A stretch of 64,000 bases of DNA from Otatea glauca (lineage: Eukaryota; Streptophyta; Magnoliopsida; Poales; Poaceae), in contig CM070711.1 of assembly GCA_036346275.1 (NCBI GenBank), positions 52,329,435 through 52,393,434 on the forward strand, in the 5' to 3' direction. Of the stretch, positions 21,741 to 32,409 are shown in pieces. How positions within the stretch are numbered: position 1 is the stretch's first letter; the number at the start of each line of letters is the position of its first letter. Made by a program: the position numbers and the translations under genes. Below the pieces are notes generated by a model. The model searched no databases and had not been told where the DNA came from. It saw only the letters and a program-made list of their open reading frames with translations.

Positions 21741-22463
21741 TGTAACATCCCTAAATTCGAAAAAGTTTAAAAACTCTTTAACATGTACTAATTTCAAAAA
21801 TATTAAAAAAGAAACTGAGAAGGCATGATCAATTTTTATCCAAATAACCAAAAACTAAATAGCAGTACTAAGATTTAAGTAAAATATTTTATTTTCCAAA
21901 GGCTATCAAGAACCTTCTTCAATTATCTAAACCTAAATAGGATTACAAAATTTTCTTTAAAAAAGAAGTGAAATCCTAAATATTAAAACCTCCAAATTTA
22001 ATATAATTCTATCTGCATTCAACTTAAATAGAGTGAGTCTTCTGGGTTTTGTTCTGAATTTATTAGCATTTTCAAAAAAATTGAACCTTCTCTGAATTTT
22101 CTGAAAATTTTAAAGGCCTTTGCCTTTTCACCCGAACCTTTTTGAATTTTTCCAGAGTTACCAAACAACAACAAAATTTGAAAATATTTTATTTGGGTTA
22201 TAAATATGTCAATTACCTATTTATTTTTCTGGATTTTATAGAAGTGTTTTGCTGATTTTAAAAGTAGGAAAACCTTCTCTTGAATTATTTTATTCCAAAA
22301 TCAAATAAAAATCCTAACAGTTACATGGACGAATCCTGTCCTCGGCCGACACTATTCGACATCTGTTTCACAAATCAGCACATTTCTGGCCTGTTGCCAA
22401 CTTCGCTGAAAACCACTTCCCTTCTTTCCTTTTCCGTCTTCTCTTGCTCCTTAGCATAGAGTA
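21741..22463 (+). repeat. Ty3-type LTR fragment, left part
   Basis: It starts TGTAACATCCC, like the Tekay LTR at 1552, and continues AT-rich and then GC-richer to the MULE target site. The same strand seems to resume at 30763 after the MULE. No internal region of a retroelement adjoins it, so it is a solo or truncated LTR. Confidence 0.55.
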
Positions 22464-22556
22464 GAATTTTTTCTTTAATATTTTTTAATCTTTTTCAAAA
22501 CTAGGCGTTAGGTTTTAGAAATTGCAAAACTAGGCGCGATCGCGCAGTATATGGGC
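22464..22556 (+). repeat. Left terminal inverted repeat of the MULE
   Basis: It matches the reverse complement of about 30655-30752 with a few substitutions and T-run length differences. The shared core contains CAAAACTAGG and GTTAGGTTTTAGAAATTGC. Confidence 0.85.
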
Positions 22557-22638
22557 GATCGCCCCATATCTGAGCGATTAGTCTTTGAATCTAACGGACG
22601 TTTAACGGCAAGGACAAATCGCCCCATTATGGGGCGAC
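22534..22638. repeat. Subterminal GGGCGAT/ATCGCCC palindromes (left)
   Basis: GCGATCGC-type palindromes at 22534-22580 and a near-perfect 19-base palindrome at 22619-22637 (TCGCCCCAT, T, ATGGGGCGA). Related modules occur at 24021-24082 and 30542-30675. They are candidate transposase-binding sites. Confidence 0.6.
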
Positions 22639-22639
22639 C

Positions 22640-23335
22640 GGATGATTTTTGTTTTAATTTTAATTCCTAATTTCTTTTCCGAGAATAATAAATAGAAGAA
22701 AAATAACGAAAATGCTCATAGTACTGATATACTTTAATATTTTATATCTTTAAAGAATTGGTTATAATATTTTATATGTATTGGCCAAAATATACCATAA
22801 ATTGGAAGCACTAATCTTTAAATTGTTCATACCTGTTAGTATTGATTTACTGACATATTTCATATGTAAGTGACTCAAAGTCGTATCTTTCACAGGAAGT
22901 CAAAAGCGAGCATTTATCTCATCAGTCACGCACACGCTACCACCGGGCCCGACTACATCCGACGTGCGCTGCGCATTGATCCCACGCGCATGGTATATTA
23001 GGGCTATTAAAATATCGGGAACTACCATTAAATGTCGTCGGTACCGACCAACAGGCGATTAGGAGCAGTCGCATTACTAGGAAGGTCCAACTAGAACAAG
23101 ATAAATTTTAAAATATTAATTAATATATAAGGATTTGTATTATGTTGTGAAAAGTACTATGTGCCGTGCAAATTTAAATTGTATAAATCAATTTGACTTA
23201 AAGACCATTTAGTGCATTATGAACAAACTGTACAAACCATGGCTCGAAAAATCCTGAAATAAATATGTCTTGCCCACACTCTTTATTATGGCTGAAAACT
23301 GAGAGGAGTGCCACGAACAAGCAAAATAAAAGTTA
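22640..23335. other. Non-coding left arm of the MULE
   Basis: AT-rich sequence between the subterminal palindromes and the first ORF. No domain, RNA gene or clear repeat was seen. Confidence 0.5.
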
Positions 23336-23338
23336 ACA

Positions 23339-23995
23339 CTACACGCCTACTGAGTGCTTCGAGGCCACTTCCCTTTCGCCCATGCCTCTGGTGGGGCTTC
23401 TCTGGCACGCCGCGCCCTCTCTCGTTTCCTCTATATCGGCCTCCTTCTCCTCCGCTTCCTTCCTACGTGCCTCCTCGCGTGCGGCATCGCGCTGCTCTTG
23501 AAGCTGCCGCGTGAACTCCTCCTGCCGGTTGGCTTGATCAAGGAGCCTTTGGTCTTTGGGGTTGATCTCCGTATCAAACCACAACTCAAATTCACATAGT
23601 GGTGGAGGTGACTGCATGAAACGTAAATTAGCAAAGTTTCATTCACAAATATTATGTAATCCGTACGATTGTTACCATGTGGCGATCCTCCAGGCTCTTC
23701 TCTGGGGGATCGAAGGCGTAGTTGTGGCACTTCCAATACCTCCTCTTCCAAGTTGGAATTTCCCAAGAGCGGACAAGCCTGCAAGGATCTCAACACATAC
23801 ACATCGGTGCTACAGCCCCACGAGGTAGGAAGAGATCTTGGTATGCTAAATTGCGCGGGTATGCACTTCCTTCTTCCTTTGTTTTCCCCTTTCCCCTTCC
23901 ACTTGCACGCCTCGGCATTTTCGATTGGCCCTATACTTATTTTTTCTCTCCCTCCTTCCCTCCTCTCTTCTATCCTTTCTTCAGAGACCGCGAGC
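23339..23995 (-). pseudogene. Accessory coiled-coil gene of the MULE
   Basis: The 3' exon (23339-23617) reads MQSPPPLCEFELWFDTEI, then a long Glu/Arg/Ala/Gln coiled coil and a basic tail. Upstream, across a likely intron with donor ATG|GTAACA near 23676, another frame has WEIPTWKRRYWKC and DPPEKSLEDRHM. Such a zinc-finger-plus-coiled-coil protein is familiar from other grass MULEs, where it follows the transposase; its role is unknown. Frame changes in the 5' part suggest decay. It is on the same strand as the other two MULE genes and is the last in order. Confidence 0.5.
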
Positions 23996-24020
23996 AAGAA
24001 TGAATGTTATAAAGGGCAGA

Positions 24021-24082
24021 TATCGCAAGGATATGGAGCGATCACCCCATATTTGGACGATCGCCCCTATGTAGGGCGATAG
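24021..24082. repeat. Internal GGGCGAT/ATCGCCC palindrome module of the MULE
   Basis: ATATGGAGCGATCACCCCATAT is followed within 10 bases by GATCGCCCCTATGTAGGGCGAT. It repeats the subterminal modules, although it lies in the gap between the coiled-coil gene and the plant-mobile-domain gene. Confidence 0.6.
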
Positions 24083-24267
24083 GTGCACGGAGGCGTTGGT
24101 GTGTTGTCACGTCGTGTGACAAAGGCAAAGCGATGACAGCACAATTAATAAAACATACATGGATTTCCACAATTTAAAGTGATAAGGCACTCATGTTACT
24201 AACTCAGACAGTTATACAATATGCTGCTGAACGTGAAGGCATTACAAAAATACGTCCGTACAACTAG

Positions 24268-26790
24268 TCAATCACGACCACACCTCCTGATCTGGTCCGT
24301 GGGGTACGTGAGTGGCGACGGCGGACGGACGTCCCTCCTAGGCCAGCCCTGCGGCACAGGGGTAGAGTGGTGTGGCAGCGACCCGGGCGTGTCCTGGGGC
24401 GACGCTCCCGAGAGCTGAGAGGGGGCGAGGTAGTCGGTCGACAGGTACTCCTCTATGTCGAACTCGACGTCCTCAGGGTCGTCGAAACCACCCTGGGATC
24501 CTACTGGGGCGCGAGACGACGAGGGAGCCTCCTCAGCCCACTCGTCCCCCGCTGCTGCGTGGGGCGTAACGAGGAACCGGCGGTGTAGGGCGAGGCGAGG
24601 AAGGAGCCTCCTCGACCCACTATCCCCACTGCGGTGCGTGGGAGCGTAACAAGGCATCGGCGGGGTAGGGCGAGTCTTTGGGTCGCGGGGACGTGGTGTG
24701 CTGCGTTCGCCGACGTCTTCGCGCCCCTGGCAGGTGATAAGGTGAGCCAACCGCCTCGCCCCATCGACGATCCGCTCGTAAGATGCCTCGATCTCGTGGT
24801 GGTGGTGTATGCCCGCCGAATGCGCGCCCGGCATGGGCGAAACCTCCACGTCCACTTCCCTACGAGATGTGCCAGATGTAACGCCAGATTGGTATTAGGT
24901 AATTTACATGAAAATGACATGCCCATGTAGCCGAATGTGACACTTACGCGGAGTTGTCCCTCCGGGACATCCGTGAAGAATGCGTGTCCGTCATCGATGC
25001 TTGTCGTGCGATATACGATCTTTGGTGTGTACCCCACCGAGGCGAGTCTTGTGGCGTGAACCACTCCATGTACTCATCGTACATGTCGAGTCGTCTGGCC
25101 GGGTCTCGGTGACCACTGCCGTCAGTCGTCGTCCCATCGCACCACCCATGGCTGCATACGGTCTGCGAACCGAGTGCCCGCCTGAAGACCCATCCGGCTC
25201 ATCTTGCAATGCAAAAAGGAAGTACACACCACATTCATTCGCAGAGATCACGGAGTACTAGGATCGGAGAAGTACATGGCGCCACGCGCGCGACAGCGTG
25301 GCGAGGTGGCAAGGAAAGGATCGAGCAGCCGAATCGCGCAAAGACTCGGTGCGGGGAGTACTCCTCGACATACAGGTCGAAGAAGAGAACCTTACGGGTG
25401 AGCCAGAACGGCTCATCTCGCGTGCAAAGCATGGAGACCCCGTAAGGTGCTCGGGCGTGGACGTCGTACGAGCTGTATGGCGTCCACCGTACGTCCTCGT
25501 CGTGGAGGCGGTCAAACTCCCGAATGAACTCGAGGTAGGACCTCCTCACCTGTCGGTGCGTATACGTCCACTGCGAGGAAATAAGAAATGGCGGAGGTTA
25601 TGGAAGTGCGTAAGTGGGGAAAAAGATACGAGGGGGCATACCTATCGTCGGACCCTGTAGTGGCCCATGGTGGACCAGTCCACCGGATCGTCTCCGTAAA
25701 GGTCCTGGGGGTACGGTGCGGTGTCAACAGCAGGCCTGTCGACGGAGAAGTGCTCCCAGGACAACAACTGAAGGAGTAGGACGCAACCCGACATCGTCGC
25801 ATCCTGGTCCGCCCGAGAGACGGCGTCGCACATACCTCTGTATGTCGCCGCAAGCACAACTGAGGCCCACGATCACTGCATCATCTGTTTATAATGGGGA
25901 AGTTAGACGTGCTCCGCTGAGAGGAGATTTGAACTGATTGTGTTACCTCATCCCCCGGGGTGTCGGCGATGTGCTGGGCGTACTTGATCAGGTGCCGGTC
26001 CACCATGTTCCGTGGGAGGACGGGAACATCACCCAACCGAACAACAACAGGAGGTATGCCTCGAGATGGCAGGCCACGTCCTCCTCCTGTGCGTGCTGGT
26101 GGAGCAGCTCAGCCTGCAGCGTTTGGTACAAACATTATCAGCAACTTAGCGCTTCTCTGTTAATTCGCAAAGAAAGAGGTACTCACCGTGAACTGAAGCA
26201 GTCACGCCTTCGTTGGTCCATACTGCTCACCCAGCCTGAGGGGCTGGTAGGGGGCTGCCCGGGGGTGCCGCTGTACCTCGGCGAACCGCACGGACAACTC
26301 CACGTGCCACGTGACAGAGGAGTCTTGCGGCATAACTGCCGAACCCGCACAGGGGAGGCCTAGGAAGTAGGACACGTCCTCTGAGCGTTGGGGCCATCTC
26401 TTCGCGCGGAAGGTGGAGCGTGTGCGTCTCGGTCTCCACCGGTCCACGAGTCGCGGCCAAGAAGAACTGGTCGTGCGAACCGTGGGACTGCACGCCTCTA
26501 ACGGGCGATCACCTACTCCAGCATCCTACAGAGAGGAAGTAAGCCAGCCGCTCGCAACCTGCATGTAGTGCATTGCGTCGTTAGAATTGCATTCACAGGT
26601 AAGTACATGTACGTAAAAGAGTGCAAGCATTAGTAGCTTACCGAGGAACCCAGCGTGGGTCAATGCGAAGCAGCTCGTTGGGCACCCGAGGCCGGAGTGT
26701 CCCTAGCTCTCGGTTCTGCTCTGCGGAGTACCTAGACCGGTGTGTTGCATCCACGATCGCGTGGAGCAGCTTAGGGCAAGGTCGCGCCAT
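24268..26790 (-). pseudogene. Plant mobile domain (PMD) gene carried by the MULE, broken
   Basis: The first exon starts at ATG 26790 (MARPCPKLLHAIVDATHRSR) and ends at a GTAAGC donor at 26641. Later exons carry the PMD core. At about 26390-26470 are VDRWRP and an ETHTLHLPREEMAPTL-like stretch followed by DVSYFLGLP. At about 25970-26110 are EAYLLLLFGWVMF and VDRHLIKYAQHIADT. At 25642-25857 is VVLAATYRGMCDAV...CVLLLQLLSWEHF. At 25235-25549 are YSSYDVHARAPYG and LFFDLYVEEYSPHRVFARFG. A Pro/Ser-rich tail ends near 24268. PMD proteins include host MAIN/MAIL1 (genome stability, silencing) and many transposon-borne copies. Several frame changes (for example near 26450 and 26000) make it a pseudogene. 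It sits between transposase and coiled-coil gene on one strand. Confidence 0.75.
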
Positions 26791-26799
26791 CGTCACCTG

Positions 26800-27125
26800 T
26801 TACAAAGCAAATACAACAAATTTGTCAGTAATTAAATGTGCACACAAAATGAAATGCAAAATAACGAAATGTACCATATTCAACAAACAATACAACGAAA
26901 GTCCAGAAAGCTAAAAGAATCTCTTGTTACAAACATACTAAAGATGAAGACATGTTCGATGAAGCACACAACGTCGAAAATTACATTATCCTCATAGCAA
27001 TTAACTAGTACATCAAAAAATTACATGATGCGAATAACAACTAACTGGTACATCGAAAATTACATGATTGGAACAACAGTTCACTGGTACATCGTAAATT
27101 AAATGATGGGAACAACATCGAAAAT
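26800..27125. other. Gap between the PMD and transposase genes of the MULE
   Basis: AT-rich. It holds three to four imperfect copies of an ACTGGTACATCGAAAATTACAT-like unit of about 45 bases (26980-27130), a short degenerate tandem repeat. No gene was seen. Confidence 0.55.
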
Positions 27126-27129
27126 TACA

Positions 27130-29748
27130 TTATCCGTGGATGCGACGCGCCTCGGACTCGTCCATATCGTTCCGGATGAGCCGTGTCCTTCGACGCCCGA
27201 CCTTCAGCCTCAACATTCGGATGTCCGATACCTATCGATGGTCTGGAGGGGGGGATGCTGTGAACGATCCATCCACTCGGTATCCGTACACCTCGTGATG
27301 CCACGTGTTGAGAACACTTTGCTTGTAGTAGTAGGGGGAGATGTACGGACGACATGATTGATGCGTCTCGGCGGTTGCGGCAATGACGTGCGAGCACGGC
27401 AAGTGCAGTAAGTGTGGTTTCTGGCAGGAGCACTCGCAGTCAGCTGCTCGGAGTATGCACAGATGGGAAGTCCTCTCCTGGTGGGCACCTCTGCGACCTC
27501 GGTCCCCGCAGTGCACGTGGTATCTCCGTTCCACGCCACTCTCCGGTGTCACCCGATGTGTCTGCGCCTTTCTTGTTTTCTTGGACATGTACGTAGATAC
27601 AACCGTTGAGTACGATAGTCGATTGTTCGACATACATGCTGCTGAGCTCTTGTATCGCTCAATGAAATATCTCTATGTCCCTAGTAAGACACCTTCAACT
27701 ATACCCACCAATGGAAGGCATCTGGTGCCTTTCATTACCTAGTTGTAAATCTCCGCCAGGTTCGTTGTCATGATTCCATAACGCGAGCCGCCCCCGTCAT
27801 GAAGAAGGGACCATTTCTCCAAAGGCTCGTGTCGTATCCAGTCGGTGAAACTCTTTATGCTGGTCCCTGCCTACGCCGAATGTTTGGGGCATCTGTCGGG
27901 AGCGCACACAAGCAGGCTGTGGGGTCCTCTCCTTTCTCATGGTACGCCATCGGGTTCCTTGATGAACTAGCGGTATCTCTTGGATTCATTGATTGTTTCT
28001 TCGTTAGTTCATCCAACGTCCTCTAAAGCGCGTCGAACTTCCACCGTTGGTTCTATTTGCACAGCCACTTGAACATGTTCATAAGCTCCTTGTTCCTGAA
28101 CTGACGGAAAAAATTGGCACCCATGTGCCTCATGCACCACCTGCTCTTCAGGTCTGGCCACTTTGTTGCACCCACGACGGCGGACCCTTGTTGCATATCC
28201 ATGATCGCCCTTAGCAGCCCTGCATATCGGTCATGGATGACACAAACATCAGGCCTGTTCAGAACAACTGCCAGCTTCACTCTTTCAAGGAACCAGTACC
28301 AGCTCTCCGTGTTTTCCCCCTCCACGAAGGCTAATGCAACCGGTAGAACCTGGTTGTTGGCGTCCACCGTGATCGCAGTTAGAATCTGGCCCTTGTACTT
28401 CCCCGTGAGGAATGTGCCGTCCATGCAAATGACCGGACGACAGTGCCGGAACGCATTTATGCATGCGCCAAGGGCGAAGAATGCACGCAGCAAGACCCAC
28501 TTACCCGCGCACACACCACCCGCAGGAAACTCTGCAAGGTCGACGGATGTACCGGGGTTCCTATGTGCTATTGCCCTGAGCAAGTGAGGAATATTCTCGT
28601 AGGAAGCCTCGTACGTCCCGAACCATATTTCCAGAGCTGTGCTTTTCGCTCTCCATGCCTTTTCTGTAGCTAATCTTGTACTGAAACCTCTCCTCCACGG
28701 CTGTGATAATAGATCGAGGCTGCAGGTGCGGATTGTCCACGATCTGACCATAAAACACATTTGCCACCCAAGTGGACGACAGATTGCGGTGTCCCTGCTC
28801 CGCTTCTTCCAGCTCGCAGTTATGCTCCATCACTATGGAGCATTTCCAGTAGTCCTTCCACTTCCCCTTGTATGCATGCACCCGCCATGGGCACGAATCA
28901 ATTACGCACTTCACGTCGTACTCCTTTTTGCTGGACTTCACTACCCTGAATTGCCGCCGGAGAGACATTGCCCAGTACTTCACCGCATCCATCACAACCT
29001 CCTTGTTTTTATATATGGCCCCCTCCGTCACCTCGTTCTCATGATACTCCCATGCATCAATGTTCCCTTCATTCATTGTTAGGTCTTCGAAACTGTAATT
29101 GGTGCACGCACCAGGGATAGGCACCTCAGCAGCATTGTCCTCCTCGTCGAAGTGTTCTCCCTCAGGGACTTCCTCATCCGCACGGTCCTCCTCTTCCATC
29201 AGGTGAACTATGTCCTCCATCTCCTCCCCCTCGTCGGCCACCCCTCGCGCTTCCACCACTGTCTCCTCTGCCCCCCCGATCCCTTCGCCACCGCCAGTCT
29301 CGTGCTCCTCGTCTCCGGGCTCCTCACCACCTTCCTCTTCGCATCCTTCTACATTTGACGTCCCCTCCCCCGTAATGTCCAACCCGACATCACGAACTTG
29401 CGACACGGATGGAGCTACCGGGTAGCACTGTACCAACATGAGCGGCCAACCCTGCTCTACGGCAAAACCCTCATAACTCCTCCATGTTGATGTTGAGTTA
29501 ATAAGAATCAACTCGTCGTAAAAACAGTCTTGCGCACGGCTTACTACTGCTCTGACCCGCAACCGAACAGTCTGGGCAACCAAATTGAACATCCGAGACA
29601 TCCACTCCAACAAACCCCTGTATGTCCTATCGCTCGGTCTACATATGCCCCGTACAACTCTTGAAAATGATGATAAATCCACCCCATCCGCCCCCTGTGC
29701 TATCTCCCCATCTCTATAATATATTTGGAAATACAATTTCTCCGACAT
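27130..29748 (-). pseudogene. MURA-type MULE transposase (one main frameshift, decayed C-terminus)
   Basis: The frame starts at ATG 29748 (MSEKLYFQIYYRDG). An N-terminal domain is followed by a long acidic linker (about residues 125-220). Next comes the MuDR DNA-binding domain (AVKYWAMSLRRQFRVVKSSK and CPWRVHA). After an extra base in an A run (28660-28663), the other frame continues with KAWRAKSTALEIWFGTYEASY and the DDE transposase core: CMDGTFLTGKYKGQIL, VIHDRYAGLLRAI and WCMRHMGANFFRQF (28053-28660). A SWIM zinc finger follows at about 27370-27440 (CSCQ...LPCSHVIAA), with SPYYYKQSVLNTW after it. The protein would bind the TIRs and cut and join the ends. Stops between 27650 and 28050 break the region between core and SWIM finger. 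Confidence 0.88.
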
Positions 29749-29839
29749 ACTGCAACGTCCGACGGAAAAATATTACTCTAAAATAGAATATACAAAACGT
29801 ACATTGATTGTACTACAAAATTTGACTATAAATAAGTCA

Positions 29840-30330
29840 ATCGACTAGCCTACCATACAGCCTAATATTAAATTTCTACTACATTACATTTGTATATATT
29901 GCCTAATACATTATTTACATAATAAAATTAGTAATACACAACCCTACTAAATTAAATTTATACCACATTACATTTGTATATATTGCCTAATACATTATTT
30001 GCATAATAAAATTACTAATACACAACCCAACTAAATTAAATTTCTAAATATTGCCTAATATTTCTACTGTATTAAATTTCTACATACTAAATACTACATT
30101 AAATTTGCACATACTGAAATACTACATTAAATTTCTAAATACTAGATACTACATACTACATTAAATTTCTGAATATTAACTGCTATATTAAATTTCTAAA
30201 CACTATACAATCCTAAAATTTGTAAACACTACATAATCCTAAAATTTCTAAATACTACAACAAATTCGTAAATATTAAATGCTACATTAAATTTCTAAAT
30301 ACTACATAACCTATAAAAAAAATTCCTATA
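29840..30330. repeat. AT-rich degenerate tandem repeat in the right arm of the MULE
   Basis: About 490 bases are built from variants of TACTACATTAAATTTCTAAA, roughly 20-30 bases per unit, with a longer double copy near 29920-30030. It lies upstream of the transposase gene. Confidence 0.7.
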
Positions 30331-30541
30331 TTTACCTGTACAAAAAATTCCTAAAGCTAACTCTACAATAAAAATCCGAAATTTACCTAAATTTTTTGGC
30401 TTCCTTCTCTTCTTCTCTTCTCCCTTTCTTCTCTTCTCCCTTTCTTCTCTTCTCTTCTCTTCTTCTCCCCCTCTCTTTCTCCCTGCGCTCGGCTACTGGC
30501 TTCGGCTGTTCTCTGCGCTGAGGGGCATATAAAGGAGCCTG

Positions 30542-30675
30542 TCGCCCCTGTATGGGGCGATCGCCCGTACAGGGGGCAGCAGGTTCCCGGCCGCCGTTTG
30601 TTGCCGTTTCTAGCTGTTGGTTTGAGGGACATATCGCCCGTATATGGGGCGATTGCCCCATATACGCGCGACCGG
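30542..30675. repeat. Subterminal GGGCGAT/ATCGCCC palindromes (right)
   Basis: Two modules: TCGCCCCTGTATGGGGCGA with GATCGCCCGTAC at 30542-30570, and ATATCGCCCGTATATGGGGC with GATTGCCCCATATA at 30631-30664. They mirror those near the left end. Confidence 0.65.
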
Positions 30676-30752
30676 CGCCTAGTTTTGCAATTTCTAAAAC
30701 CTAACACCTAGTTTTGAAAAAAAGATTAAAAAAATATTAAAGAAAAAAAATC
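30655..30752 (-). repeat. Right terminal inverted repeat of the MULE
   Basis: It is the reverse complement of the left TIR at 22464-22556; the outer end is GATTTTTTTTCTTTAATATT on the minus strand, directly inside the GCATAGAGTA copy at 30753-30762. Confidence 0.85.
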
Positions 30753-30762
30753 GCATAGAGTA

Positions 30763-31496
30763 CGCCTTCCTACAGTTGAGTCCTCCTGGCCCAGTTCATG
30801 TCCATGACATCACCGGCATTGCACCGTACACGACCATGCCATCTCGTGCCCTTCTCAGCTCCCGTGCGCGCACTGCATTGCCCAGTTCATGCACAGCCGC
30901 GCTAGTTCACGCTCTAGCCACACCAGGCCATGGCCACCACACCTCTGGGCTACCTATGATCTTCGCCGATGTCATGGACCCCACCGCCTCAAGCCAACTA
31001 CGTCACGATGACCCTCACACCACCCAAGACCTTGTTGTCCCCCACGTGCCCTTCTATACCCCTTCTTTTTCATCTCTGGCTGCCTTGCCGTTCATGCGCA
31101 GGAATCCCGCAACTCACCCCGTTCCCTCCACTCAGAGCTTGCGCCAATGTCTTTTTCTATCTCACCAATCCCACCGTGCCCAGCCGGATTCGTTTGCGTA
31201 GTCCTGTCCACTCTACCCAGACTACGCCAATGCATCACCGCGATCAGAGCACGAATAGCTGCACCATGTCTGTCCTATTTTCTTCGCTCAAATGCTGCGC
31301 CTATGCCGCTCTCATTTGCATCCGTGTCACCGCGGTCATCCGTGCGGTCACATCGGCTACACTTGCACATCATCGCCAATGCCTGGCTCTTCCAAGTTGC
31401 TTCGCCCTGCATTTTCTCCCAATTTGCCATGACTGCATCGTGTTGCCACCGGCTGTAGCGTCCTGCCCTCGATGCTACGCCCTCCCCGCGACTCTA
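30763..31496 (+). repeat. Ty3-type LTR fragment, right part (continues 21741-22463)
   Basis: A GC-rich stretch like the leader part of the Tekay LTRs. Removing the MULE joins it to 22463 without a visible break. Overlapping ORFs here (30776-31201, 30969-31502) are in different frames with no domain and are not taken as genes. It ends where an antisense LTR begins (31497). Confidence 0.45.
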
Positions 31497-32065
31497 TGTT
31501 AGGACTAAAATATACAAATTCGGACCCTCTATGTATATCGCACTAGTCTAAGATCACGCTAGTGCACACAGTGGCAACATAGATGAAATATCACAATCAT
31601 ACACATCGAAAACATAATAAAAACTCTATTTATTGAAATAAAGACAGTTGATTGACCTTATGGTTGACTTTACATTATAGGGCTACGCAGAGCTTAAACT
31701 CTAATAGATAAAACAACAGCGGAACAAAAACTTTGTAGAAAAACCAATCAATGTGACACAAGCAGCTGACAAGGTTCGCCCCTAGAAACTCGTCTCCTCC
31801 TCTAGAGCAGGTGTAGACTCCTCCTCAACTGATGATTTTGTTGTGGCAAGGGTGAGTACATAAAGCACTCAACAAGTTGTGCACAGAATGCAATTTTAAT
31901 ATAACTATATGCAAGGCTTAATCCAAATGAATGGTTAATATGGTTATTTTTCAAAAAAGTAACATTTACAATTGAATACAATACATAGATTGAAATAATA
32001 GTAAAATAAATAACAATAATAAGTAGCTTTCACGTATTTCTCAAGGATAAACTAGCACAAACGGA
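31497..32065 (-). repeat. Truncated antisense Tekay-type LTR
   Basis: It begins TGTTAGGAC...AAATTCGGACCCTC and continues through ATATCGCACTAGTCTAAGATC, the reversed tail of the Tekay LTR (compare 41496 onward). It can be followed to about 32065, where similarity stops. Confidence 0.7.
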
Positions 32066-32409
32066 CAGAGAGAGTTACCTAACTAGATCACCGTGCCAAC
32101 GGCAGGTCGCCACGCACGCCGCGCCCACAGCAGGTTGTCACCCATACCGCGCTCTACGGCTGTGCCATGTCACCTGAGCCATGCTTGCCGCGTGCCCCCT
32201 GGGGAGGTGACCAGAGGCATACGAGGAGGCGAAGGGGGTGGCCACGAAGGTGGGGGAGGTAGCCGAAGGCATAGGGGGTGGTCGCGAAGGAGGGGAAGGC
32301 GGTCGGGGAGGAGGCGATGTAGGAAGGGGAGGCGGCCAGGGCGAGGGAGGCAACCAGTAGAGGGGGAATCAAGGGAGGGGGAGGGGAGGCAAGGGAGGTG
32401 GAGGAAGAG
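32066..32409. other. Purine-rich GGAGG/GAAGG stretch, left part
   Basis: From about 32200 the plus strand is mostly G and A with repeated GGAGGC/GAAGGGGG-like motifs. A similar tract resumes at 36237, so an LTR seems to have inserted within it. Confidence 0.5.

Larger units (their letters stand above)
22464..30752 (-). mobile_element. Mutator-like element (MULE), 8.3 kb, with TIRs and 10-bp target duplication
   Basis: Terminal inverted repeats of about 95 bases begin GA(A)TTTTTTCTTTAATATT at both ends (22464 onward and 30752 backward) and run through GTTAGGTTTTAGAAATTGC. The element is flanked by perfect copies of GCATAGAGTA (22454-22463 and 30753-30762). MULEs usually make 9-base duplications, so one base may be a chance match. 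Three genes lie on the minus strand: transposase, plant mobile domain protein and a coiled-coil protein. All three are broken, so it is defective, but its ends look intact. Confidence 0.88.

Noticed and set aside
22534..22560. GCGATCGC palindrome as a bacterial or plasmid origin-type site
   Set aside because: It recurs only as part of the MULE subterminal modules.
23431..23997. 188-codon minus-strand ORF as a single gene
   Set aside because: Only parts of it match the MULE accessory gene, and the better reading uses a splice at about 23676 with other frames.
30776..31502. ORFs of 141 and 177 codons as genes
   Set aside because: They overlap in different frames in a GC-rich LTR leader; no domain, no splice pattern, Pro/His/Ala-rich composition as expected by chance.
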